Assembly: GCA_016926235.1 (NCBI GenBank)
Contig: JAFGOZ010000356.1
Span: forward strand, 1 to 7,749
Direction of reading: 5' to 3'
Length of the DNA: 7,749 bases
Source: Bacteroidales bacterium
GTDB lineage: Bacteria > Bacteroidota > Bacteroidia > Bacteroidales > UBA10428
In this document: piece by piece, positions 1 through 6,725 of the stretch
How the letters are laid out: each line of letters begins with the position of its first letter
How positions within the stretch are numbered: position 1 is the first letter of the stretch
Notes under the pieces: generated by a model
The model's database searches: none
Seen by the model: the letters and a program-made list of their open reading frames with translations, nothing else
Told to the model about the DNA's origin: nothing
Made by a program: the position numbers and the translations under genes

Positions 1-366
1 ATCAATGCCGGACAATACCTTGCCGACAAAAATGTTGATGCACTCTTGGCTGCAGCCGACAACACCGTTTACTTAGGCTTGAATGCCCTTGCCAATATTG
101 CCGATGAAAAAGAAATCCCTTTATTTGTAACCGACCCCAATCAGTCCGAAAAAGGTGCAGCAGTTGGTATGGGGGTAAATTACGAGCGCTGGGGATACTT
201 AAGCGGACAAAAAGCCGTTGAGCTGCTAAAAGGCCGAACCCTGAACAAGAAGATTGAACCAATTACCGAAATGGAATTCATAATTAACCAAAAAGCAGCA
301 ACTGCACAAAAATTACAAATACCACAAGATATACTTGAGAAAGCAACGAAGGTAATCAATGAATAA
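1..366 (+). CDS. ABC transporter substrate-binding protein, ABC_sub_bind family (3' part only)
   Basis: The window opens inside this gene; 121 residues and the stop codon are visible. The fragment matches the second half of the periplasmic substrate-binding proteins of the ABC_sub_bind (TrpX-like, PF04392) family. It shows a 'vDALLAAADNTV' segment (fragment residues 13-23), then 'IPLFVTD', then 'GAAVGMGVNYERWGYLSGQKA', then a late 'IINQKAATAQKLQI' stretch followed by a terminal helix. In this family the protein captures a small solute, often an amino acid, for an ABC permease; the ligand cannot be told from this fragment. The reading frame is open from base 1, so the true start lies upstream. 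Base composition is more GC-rich and codon use less A/T-skewed than in the genes downstream. About 395 bases of non-coding DNA follow, so it is probably not co-transcribed with the surface-protein cluster. The family call is by motif recognition, without a profile search. Confidence 0.85.
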   Translation: MNAGQYLADKNVDALLAAADNTVYLGLNALANIADEKEIPLFVTDPNQSEKGAAVGMGVNYERWGYLSGQKAVELLKGRTLNKKIEPITEMEFIINQKAATAQKLQIPQDILEKATKVINE

Positions 367-760
367 AACTACAATTTGAATTTTTAGGTATATCAAAGTT
401 TAACATCGAACAAAGAAGTTGTAAAGTATCACTATTTCACTTCTATATTGAACTTATAACTCGATAAATTATTTGTTTAATAAACTATTAATCTTACAAA
501 TACATTCCTATAAACATTCTTAACCATTGGAAAAGCACAATTGAAAAGTGTTGTGTTTAATTATTTTTCTAATATCTAAATAAATGGTTGCTATTTCTAA
601 TAAATGTCCCTAATTTGTTCAACAAATATTTTATTTTTTAAACAGTTAGATTTATAAAAAAAACAGGAACAAACACATCACTTGAAACAAATAAATATTG
701 CTACTTGTTAGTGCTTTGATCAATAAAATTAAACTTATCAATAATATACAACCATTGCTA
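367..760. other. Gene-free AT-rich spacer upstream of the surface-protein cluster
   Basis: I see no convincing coding frame, tRNA or riboswitch here. The stretch is very AT-rich with scattered stops in all frames. It presumably holds the end of the ABC-transporter transcript and the promoter of the fibre-like gene. I searched by eye for the Bacteroidota -7 element (TAnnTTTG) with an upstream TTG and found only imperfect matches (for example around 708-719), so no promoter is called. A small palindrome at 613-627 followed by a T-rich run is listed separately. An in-frame TTG at 698 extends the downstream ORF, but the signal peptide fixes the start at 761. Confidence 0.6.
613..627. repeat. Short perfect palindrome (ATTTGTT-C-AACAAAT)
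   Basis: Seven-base arms ATTTGTT (613-619) and AACAAAT (621-627) surround one central C, followed by a T-rich run to about 640. It could be an operator for a dimeric regulator or a weak hairpin terminator. It sits about 135 bases before the fibre-like gene. In DNA this AT-rich, a palindrome of this size can arise by chance, so the function is left open. Confidence 0.3.
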
Positions 761-2605
761 ATGAAGAAAATAATTCTATCACTTTTTTTGGTGTTAATTT
801 TTGCATATAATCTGCATGCACAAACACCTAATCAGTTTAAATATCAGGCTGTTTTGCGTGATATGACTGGGGCAATCCTACAGAATGAAACTGTTACAAT
901 CGATTTATCAATTTTACAGGATAGCGATACAGGCACAGCAATTTTTAGCGAAAGCCATACCGTTACAACAAACGAATTTGGGCTTATTGAGCTAAACATT
1001 GGCTCTCTGCTTAATGGTACAGGTACTATTGCAGAAATTGATTGGAGTACCGGAATTTATTTCGTTCAAGTTAGTTTGAACGGTTCTGTATTGGGAACAA
1101 AACAGTTAATGAGCGTACCATATGCATTGTATGCCGATGTAGCTGATTCAGTAACTACATTTGATTATAATGATCTGACCGATCTTCCTGAATTATTTGA
1201 TGGTGATTACAATTCGCTTACAAACAAACCTCAAACCATTACTCCTGAACAAATAGAGAAAATTGGTTATCTGACACTTACAAAAGCAATAGATTTAGAT
1301 TCATTGAAAGCCAGTGTCGATTCAAATAGCGTAAAAGTTTCGTTCCCTGGTTTTGGAACAACAGCTGGAACTGCTCTTGAAGGCAATACCCCTCGTTGGA
1401 CTTATAGCAACGGAAATATGTATCACCTTGGGAAAGTGGGCGCAAATGTTCCCGAAACTCAGGTTTTTCAAGGTGAAGCGCTTCGTGTTAATGGAGGTAT
1501 TTTGTATGAGGGTTATCCAACTGCATTTAAGCCAGGCATGTTATTTTATAATCCATTGGGAGAAGGTTCTTTCAGATATTATAATAACAATCTTGAAGAA
1601 AAAGTTCTTGGGTTGGACACCATCAAATTTGTTGCTACCAATTATGATACGCTTGACTGTGTTGGCACAAAAGACAACTTTATTATTCAAGGAAGTATGT
1701 CTATTGGATTTGATGCAGTTGCAAATGAAAACTTTGGTTTCAACACCATCATCCTCAAAGAAAACAACTTACAAATATTGTTGGATGATACAGATGAGCC
1801 TGAAAGTGGATTTCCATATAACGATTGGCTATTGAAAGCAAACGATTCAAATAATGGAGGTGATAGCTATTTTGCAATACGTGATGAAACAGCACAAACA
1901 ACTCCATTTAAAATTATGGCAGGCGCAGGCAACGATGCTTTTGTTATAGCAGCTAATGGCAATATTGGTATAAATACATCTCATCCGGCACAAAAACTCG
2001 AAGTGAATGGAAACATAAAAGCAACAGCCTTTATTGGTGATGGAAGTGGTTTAACAGGGATAACAGGCGCAACAGGAGGAGTAACCAATGCCGATACAAC
2101 TCGCATAGCTGCCGATACTGATGAGGATGGCGTTGGTGAGATTGTATTTCAAACTCAGGATACTACAAGAATGACAATTACCAATGGTGGGAAAGTGGGA
2201 ATTGGCACCACCTCCCCTACATATGCGCTAGAAGTTGCCGGCACCGCAAAATTTAACGAATTGCTTATTAACGGTAATATCGAATTGAAGAACTATTTGG
2301 CTTCAATAGAGAGTGATACCACAACTGTTGATGTTTCGTTAAACTACAGTGTTAAAGAAAAACACATAATAACTTTTGGTGCTAATATTGGTAATATTAC
2401 AATTGAAGGTTTTCAGGAAGGAATAACCGGACAAGAGGTATTATTAATCAATCAAAACCCAGAAAAAACAGTTGTAATTAAAAACGAAGGAACTGGAACA
2501 CAGCAAATCAAGCTTCCAGCAAGTACTGATATTATATTATCACTATACGGAAGTGCTAGGTTTATTTGTGATGGAAGTGTGTGGTATTGTATAGGATTAA
2601 ATTGA
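761..2605 (+). CDS. Exported fibre-like surface protein A (tail-fibre-style GIGTTSP/LEVNG repeats)
   Basis: The gene encodes 614 residues from ATG 761. I chose this start over the in-frame TTG at 698 because it begins a clean signal peptide: MKK, a hydrophobic core, then LHA|QT with cleavage near residue 20. Order of parts: an N-terminal beta-sandwich-like region (about 25-117) ending in the VPYALYAD motif at 119-126; paired YNDLTDLP (136-143) and YNSLTNKP (150-157) repeats; a middle region with FPYNDW at 351-356 followed by GGDSYFAI and PFKI; GINTSHP at 403-409 with LEVNG; an acidic DTDEDG at 452-457; GIGTTSP at 480-486 with LEVAG; and a C-terminal beta-rich module ending WYCIGLN. Bacteroidota proteins of this style are secreted and resemble phage tail fibres, which are typically trimeric. 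There is no S74 autochaperone and no T9SS sorting domain at the C-terminus. It is a paralogue of the next gene. Its exact function is unknown; a surface filament or adhesin is inferred. Confidence 0.82.
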   Translation: MKKIILSLFLVLIFAYNLHAQTPNQFKYQAVLRDMTGAILQNETVTIDLSILQDSDTGTAIFSESHTVTTNEFGLIELNIGSLLNGTGTIAEIDWSTGIYFVQVSLNGSVLGTKQLMSVPYALYADVADSVTTFDYNDLTDLPELFDGDYNSLTNKPQTITPEQIEKIGYLTLTKAIDLDSLKASVDSNSVKVSFPGFGTTAGTALEGNTPRWTYSNGNMYHLGKVGANVPETQVFQGEALRVNGGILYEGYPTAFKPGMLFYNPLGEGSFRYYNNNLEEKVLGLDTIKFVATNYDTLDCVGTKDNFIIQGSMSIGFDAVANENFGFNTIILKENNLQILLDDTDEPESGFPYNDWLLKANDSNNGGDSYFAIRDETAQTTPFKIMAGAGNDAFVIAANGNIGINTSHPAQKLEVNGNIKATAFIGDGSGLTGITGATGGVTNADTTRIAADTDEDGVGEIVFQTQDTTRMTITNGGKVGIGTTSPTYALEVAGTAKFNELLINGNIELKNYLASIESDTTTVDVSLNYSVKEKHIITFGANIGNITIEGFQEGITGQEVLLINQNPEKTVVIKNEGTGTQQIKLPASTDIILSLYGSARFICDGSVWYCIGLN

Positions 2606-2650
2606 ATTCCAACAATCAATTAAATCTGTAAACGACTAATATCATAACAA

Positions 2651-2694
2651 TTATCACAGTATAATGAAACAAATAAACAGGTTTACTGTGATAA
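2651..2694. repeat. Perfect 11-bp inverted repeat between the fibre-like paralogues
   Basis: TTATCACAGTA (2651-2661) and its exact reverse complement TACTGTGATAA (2684-2694) are separated by 22 bases, giving a centre-to-centre distance of 33 bp. It lies 45 bases after the stop of the first fibre gene and 30 bases before the ATG of the second. As RNA it would form an 11-bp stem, with a short T-run (2700-2704) a few bases downstream, so a terminator or attenuator is possible. Alternatively, the two arms are operator sites on one face of the DNA, three helical turns apart. The sequence does not decide between these. Confidence 0.6.
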
Positions 2695-2724
2695 CGATAT
2701 TTTTCAAGAAAAATTTATAAAAAC

Positions 2725-4554
2725 ATGATACGAAAAATTATTCATACAATCGCATTGCTGTTCTGCTTCTTTCAGCTCTTTGCACAAATCCATCAAGGCA
2801 TACAATATCAGCTGATTGTGCGTGCCGAAGACTATTCCCCTATTGCATCGCAACAAATAGTTTTAAATATTGAAGTATTACAAGGGAATGTTAACGGAAC
2901 AGTTGTTTTTAGCGAAACCCACAACGTTAATACCAGTAGTAATGGAACTGCTATTTTTACCATTGGTGCTTTAGAAAATGGTATTGGTTCAATTTCTGAT
3001 ATTAATTGGGGCAACAATAACTATTTTATTCAAGTTAAAGAAAACTCCCGCATTTTAAGTACCGAGAAAGTTTTGGTAGTTCCATTTGTAAAGCGAGTTC
3101 AAATAGCAAAAACGGCAAAGCACATAAACTATAACGATTTATCAAATAAGCCTACCAGTTACTTCGATGGCAACTATGGTTCACTAACTGAAAATATCCC
3201 AACACGTAACATAACCCAAGTTGAATCTGATAAAGTTGATTCTTTAATGGTGACTGATGCGATTAACTTTCAAGATTTGGAATCTCAAAACATAGCTTCG
3301 AGATCTTTAGTTGGCACTCCCGATTTTGGAACAAAAGCAGGAACTATTGCAGAGGGCAACACAGCATGGAAGTCGGTTGAAGGAAACATGATTCATCCAG
3401 GAGGTGTAGGGATAAACGTACCGATCCCAAGTGAATTTAATGGAGCAGGAATCTTGGTGAACGGTGCAATATTATACGATGGCGTACCTGTAAACCCTGC
3501 TCCGGGCATGTTGTTTTACGACCCAACAGTTAACAATGGTTCATTTTGCTACTATAATGAAAATGGGGTAAAAGACACACTTGACACAGGAGTTCTTGAA
3601 GGAGGAGGCATTAAAAACAATGGTTATAATGTAATAGCCGATGATTTTGAAATTAATAAAAGTTTAGTAGTTGGTAATGGTGCATCGGTCGACCGTAATG
3701 CGGGAGACCACACAATGGTGATGGCTAGCAACATTATACGTATTAAGTATGATGATACAAGCAATTCATCTTCTTTTCCCTATAACGACTGGCAAATATT
3801 AACAAACGACATTGAAGAGGGTGGCGATAATTATTTTGCAATAGTAGATGCTACAAAAGGAAGTGTCCCTTTTAAAATTGATGCTGCTACACCTGATACT
3901 GTTTTTAATATTGCCAATAGTAGCAATGTAGGCATTGGTACAACAACCCCGAGCGAAAAGCTAGAGGTGAATGGAATCGTAAAAGGTAATTTTACAGGAA
4001 GTATTTCTAAGTTCTACGGTATTAATGCATCTGGTACAGGTAAAGTTGAAAACATAGGCTCGACAACCATTGCAGCCGATGATGACGCTGATGAATCGGG
4101 GCAAATTGAGTTCTCTGTTAAAAACACGGATTGCTTAATCATTGACAAAAATGGAAATGTCGGTATTGGTACTTCTCCATCAGTTAAACTAGAGGTCAAT
4201 GGAACCTGCTCTTTCGAAAATCTTATAGTAGAAGGAACTGTAATTTCAAAATCAATTAGTTTTCCTGTTCATAAAGAGGACATTTCTACAAGTGGACTTT
4301 TATTCTATGATGTGACAAACAAATCGGTTATTATATTAAATCCTACAGGAGGTAATATAAATTTTTATATGCAAATAGGTGGAATTCTGGGAAAAGAAAT
4401 TGTTCTTATCAATGAACACCCTACAAATAAGATAATCTCTATTGGCATAGCAGTTCCAGGGGGTGGTAACTTCTCTCTTGGACAGTATGAAAGTGCAAAA
4501 ATGCTTTATACTGCAAGTGGTTGGGTGGTAACTGATCTTATTCAGTCGCTATAG
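2725..4554 (+). CDS. Exported fibre-like surface protein B, paralogue of the preceding gene
   Basis: The gene encodes 609 residues and begins with a signal peptide (MIRKII, hydrophobic core, QLFA|Q, cleavage near residue 20). It follows the same plan as the upstream paralogue, with anchor motifs at identical residue numbers: VP at 119-120, YNDLSNKP at 136-143, FPYNDW at 351-356, a GIGTTTP at 403-409 with LEVNG, acidic residues at 452/454/456, and GIGTSP from 480 with LEVNG. Long stretches also align, for example FGTKAGTIAEGNT, PGMLFYDP, GGDNYFAI and GKEIVLINEHP. Differences: the VPYALYAD motif has decayed to VPFVKRVQ, and the second YNSL repeat reads YGSLTENIP. The C-terminus again lacks an S74 chaperone and a T9SS domain. 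Tandem duplication with divergence is the simplest origin; the two may form hetero-oligomers (inference). The 119-base gap upstream, with its inverted repeat, allows separate regulation. The ectodomain ligand is unknown. Confidence 0.82.
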   Translation: MIRKIIHTIALLFCFFQLFAQIHQGIQYQLIVRAEDYSPIASQQIVLNIEVLQGNVNGTVVFSETHNVNTSSNGTAIFTIGALENGIGSISDINWGNNNYFIQVKENSRILSTEKVLVVPFVKRVQIAKTAKHINYNDLSNKPTSYFDGNYGSLTENIPTRNITQVESDKVDSLMVTDAINFQDLESQNIASRSLVGTPDFGTKAGTIAEGNTAWKSVEGNMIHPGGVGINVPIPSEFNGAGILVNGAILYDGVPVNPAPGMLFYDPTVNNGSFCYYNENGVKDTLDTGVLEGGGIKNNGYNVIADDFEINKSLVVGNGASVDRNAGDHTMVMASNIIRIKYDDTSNSSSFPYNDWQILTNDIEEGGDNYFAIVDATKGSVPFKIDAATPDTVFNIANSSNVGIGTTTPSEKLEVNGIVKGNFTGSISKFYGINASGTGKVENIGSTTIAADDDADESGQIEFSVKNTDCLIIDKNGNVGIGTSPSVKLEVNGTCSFENLIVEGTVISKSISFPVHKEDISTSGLLFYDVTNKSVIILNPTGGNINFYMQIGGILGKEIVLINEHPTNKIISIGIAVPGGGNFSLGQYESAKMLYTASGWVVTDLIQSL

Positions 4555-4700
4555 CTATTAACAGTATGATAAAAAATATAAGTACATAATACTTTTTGAC
4601 TATAAAAACTTAAAAGTAAGTGATAGAAATGATTTTTGTGATATTTATAACAAAGTTTGTTTATCGAATAGAGTAAGACAGGTTTCTAAAAAAGAATAAA

Positions 4701-5900
4701 ATGAGAACATTAGTACTATTCATATTTCTTACAGGCATAATTGCACAAATAAAAGCCCAGAGTACCATATCGGCTGTTGCTGATTATGGCGAAACAACCT
4801 CGATGACTTTAAGCTGGACTATTGGAGAAGCTGTAGTTGGAGCCATTTCAAATAGCAACCATATTGCAACTCAGGGTTTTCATCAAAGTAAACTTGTAAT
4901 TACTTCAATTGAAAATGAACCAGTTTCGGAAGCCTCAACTTGTGAAGGTGATGCTGCAATTACATTATCTGTAACTGGTGGCGGATATGGCCCAATCAGG
5001 TATCAATGGTACGGCCCTTTTGGTGAAATCACAGGAGCAACTGATGCAACTATTATTATTGAAGCTTTGCCAAATAATTCAGGCACTTATTATTGTATAG
5101 TTGGCAGCGATTTGGGGCGAGACGTTCAAAGTATAGATGCTTTTGTTAATATTTACCCCAATTACAATGTTAGTGAAACCGATGATGTGTGTTATAACGA
5201 TAGCTATTATTTTCCTGATGGAACTGTGCAAGACAATATTATATCAACAGTTGAACACACAAGTTATCTTAGTTCAGTTTATGGTTGCGATAGTATTGTA
5301 AAAACAACAGTTTATACTTCGCCTGTGCGGTGTAATATTTTTAACAAAGAAGAAGTTGTTGATACTAACTTAAGTTCAGGCGATATTGAATGTTTTAATG
5401 CCCTTAATACAATAGTTGTTGCCGGCAATGGAACAAATGTTGTGATTGACAATGGAGCAAATGCAGAATTTATAGCCGGAGAAAAAATTCGGTTTTTACC
5501 GGGTTTTTCTGCAAATGCGGGCAGCTATGTGTCTGCTGTAATAACAAGCAATGGATCATTCTGTGAACCTCCTGTTAGTAGTATTGTTGAAAATTATGAA
5601 CCCGACAATGAAAAAGGTGCCCCAGATATTACAACCGACGAGGAAAATAGCGAGAATTTTGAGTTGGCAAACCTAAAAGTATATCCTAATCCCAATAATG
5701 GATCATTTAATGTGGTACTTGAGAATGTATCTTTTCCATCGTTGCTGCTGATATATAATGCAATTGGAGAAAAAGTTTTTCAATCGGCTGTTGATACTAA
5801 CAGTAAAACAATTAATTTAGCATCGAAAAAATCAGGGATCTATTTTGTAATGGTAGTTGATAACAACAATCAATTAACTAAGAAAATAATAATCAACTAA
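4701..5900 (+). CDS. Multi-domain Ig-like surface protein with T9SS type A sorting domain
   Basis: The product has 399 residues, with a signal peptide ending near residue 19 (QIKA|Q). Modules in order: a short Bacteroidota N-terminal unit (about 20-62) with 'LSWTIGEAVVG' and 'ATQGFHQ'; an Ig-like domain with C81, W103 and C132 in canonical spacing and the closing 'SGTYYC'; a cysteine-bracketed module from C164 ('YNDSYYFPDG') to C196 ('GCDSIVKTTV') of the kind repeated in Bacteroidota adhesins; a GCX_COOH/3-coathanger-stack-like region (about 231-288, 'FIAGEKIRFLPGFSANAG'); an acidic linker; and a C-terminal T9SS type A sorting domain from about 326 ('VYPNPNNGSF' through 'KKIIIN'). In this family the CTD directs passage through the outer-membrane Type IX pore, is cut off, and the protein is attached to the cell surface or released. 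No catalytic domain is seen, so a binding or structural role is likely. The next gene starts 14 bases after the stop, suggesting one transcript. Confidence 0.88.
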   Translation: MRTLVLFIFLTGIIAQIKAQSTISAVADYGETTSMTLSWTIGEAVVGAISNSNHIATQGFHQSKLVITSIENEPVSEASTCEGDAAITLSVTGGGYGPIRYQWYGPFGEITGATDATIIIEALPNNSGTYYCIVGSDLGRDVQSIDAFVNIYPNYNVSETDDVCYNDSYYFPDGTVQDNIISTVEHTSYLSSVYGCDSIVKTTVYTSPVRCNIFNKEEVVDTNLSSGDIECFNALNTIVVAGNGTNVVIDNGANAEFIAGEKIRFLPGFSANAGSYVSAVITSNGSFCEPPVSSIVENYEPDNEKGAPDITTDEENSENFELANLKVYPNPNNGSFNVVLENVSFPSLLLIYNAIGEKVFQSAVDTNSKTINLASKKSGIYFVMVVDNNNQLTKKIIIN

Positions 5901-5914
5901 CAGAAATAAAAATA

Positions 5915-6679
5915 ATGAAACTAAGCGAATCATTAAAAAAGCAGAATATTTTAAGGCTTTCAACCGTAATATCATTTTTGTTTTTTGTAAACATTGTTTT
6001 TGCACAATCATCTGGAATTCAAGGCTCCAGAACTACACCAGTTGTTGCAAACCCACAGTCAATTCAATTAACCGATCCCGGGTTTCCGCTAATTTTTGAG
6101 GAAAACATGGATGATATCAGTTTGCTAGAATCGCAAGGATGGATTTTTTACGATGAAGACGGTTTAGGATTGACAACATATTTTCAAGGAAACGAATCGG
6201 TTTTAAATTCGTTTAATGGCGCAAACAATAGTTACTTGGGGCAAAATTACAATGGAGCTTTCAATGGAGGCGCTTTAATTGATCAGTGGTTAATTACTCC
6301 AATTATTCATAGCATTGGGTCAACAACTTTTTCTTTTATGGCAAGTTCGGTAGTTTCACCATTTGCCGATCATTTTCAAATTTATTATTCTCCAAATGGA
6401 AGCTCCGATTTGAGTAAGTTTGTATTATTACGCAATAGAACTGAGATAGCTGATGGATGGAGCCAATATAGCGAAACTGTTGAATCAAATGGTTCTGTTA
6501 GGTTTGCAATACGTTATCACGAAACCGACGGAGGGCCATTGGGAACTAATTCTGACTATTGGGGACTAGATAATGTACAAGTTTACGGCACTCCATTTTC
6601 TGTTCCAATATCATTTTGGTGGGTTTTTAGTGCTGTTATTCTCATTATTTTGGGTATAGTTATTCGGAAGTTTTTTTAA
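5915..6679 (+). CDS. Choice-of-anchor-J (cleaved-adhesin-like) protein with C-terminal WWV-TM-KFF tail
   Basis: The product has 254 residues. A long signal peptide has a basic n-region and a hydrophobic core ending VFA|Q near residue 30. Residues about 54-227 form one choice-of-anchor-J/cleaved-adhesin-like jelly-roll domain, recognised by 'GFPLIFEENM' (56-65), 'QGW' (74-76), 'DQWLITP' (123-129), 'FQIYYSPNGSS', 'VRFAIRYHE' and 'DYWGLDNVQV' (214-223). Such domains bind carbohydrate or protein in adhesins and secreted peptidases; no peptidase is attached here. The C-terminus is VPISFWWV (230-237), a hydrophobic helix, and RKFF as the last four residues. This tail is shared almost position for position with the next gene, although the ectodomains are unrelated. 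It predicts anchoring in a membrane, or recognition by a sorting enzyme before or instead of T9SS export. The gene lies 14 bases after the T9SS-sorted gene. The domain call is by motif reading. Confidence 0.82.
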   Translation: MKLSESLKKQNILRLSTVISFLFFVNIVFAQSSGIQGSRTTPVVANPQSIQLTDPGFPLIFEENMDDISLLESQGWIFYDEDGLGLTTYFQGNESVLNSFNGANNSYLGQNYNGAFNGGALIDQWLITPIIHSIGSTTFSFMASSVVSPFADHFQIYYSPNGSSDLSKFVLLRNRTEIADGWSQYSETVESNGSVRFAIRYHETDGGPLGTNSDYWGLDNVQVYGTPFSVPISFWWVFSAVILIILGIVIRKFF

Positions 6680-6691
6680 AAAATAATATTT

Positions 6692-6709
6692 TTTTATTTT
6701 AAAATAAAA
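6692..6709. repeat. AT-only palindrome between the two tail-sharing genes
   Basis: TTTTATTTT (6692-6700) is followed directly by its reverse complement AAAATAAAA (6701-6709) in the 46-base gap before the PPC-like gene. It consists only of A and T and is too weak to act as a terminator, so read-through into the next gene is expected. It may be only low-complexity spacer DNA. Confidence 0.3.
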
Positions 6710-6725
6710 TTTAAATCTAAATACG

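Noticed and set aside
2..262. 86-codon minus-strand frame opposite the ABC-transporter fragment
   Set aside because: It is antisense to a recognisable family and has no motif of its own.
698..760. TTG start giving a 21-residue N-terminal extension of fibre protein A
   Set aside because: It would bury the signal peptide that begins at ATG 761; the paralogue's signal peptide has the same length when counted from its own ATG.
367..760. Riboswitch, small RNA or promoter in the long spacer
   Set aside because: No conserved riboswitch core was recognised, and the TAnnTTTG-like matches were imperfect or wrongly spaced.
1353..1835. 160-codon frame inside fibre gene A
   Set aside because: It overlaps a well-supported gene in another frame, has unnatural composition and no recognisable motif; it is a shadow frame.
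2725..2790. Lipoprotein signal in fibre protein B because of Cys14 in the signal region
   Set aside because: The cysteine sits within the hydrophobic core (LLFCFF) without a lipobox, and a normal cleavage site follows at residue 20.
2832..4199. Two 61-codon minus-strand frames within fibre gene B
   Set aside because: They are short, motif-free and opposite a strongly supported coding frame.
761..4554. Prophage or phage-tail locus suggested by the tail-fibre-like motifs
   Set aside because: No capsid, baseplate, sheath, lysis or integrase gene is present; the proteins have Sec signal peptides, and neighbours are surface proteins with T9SS and membrane tails.
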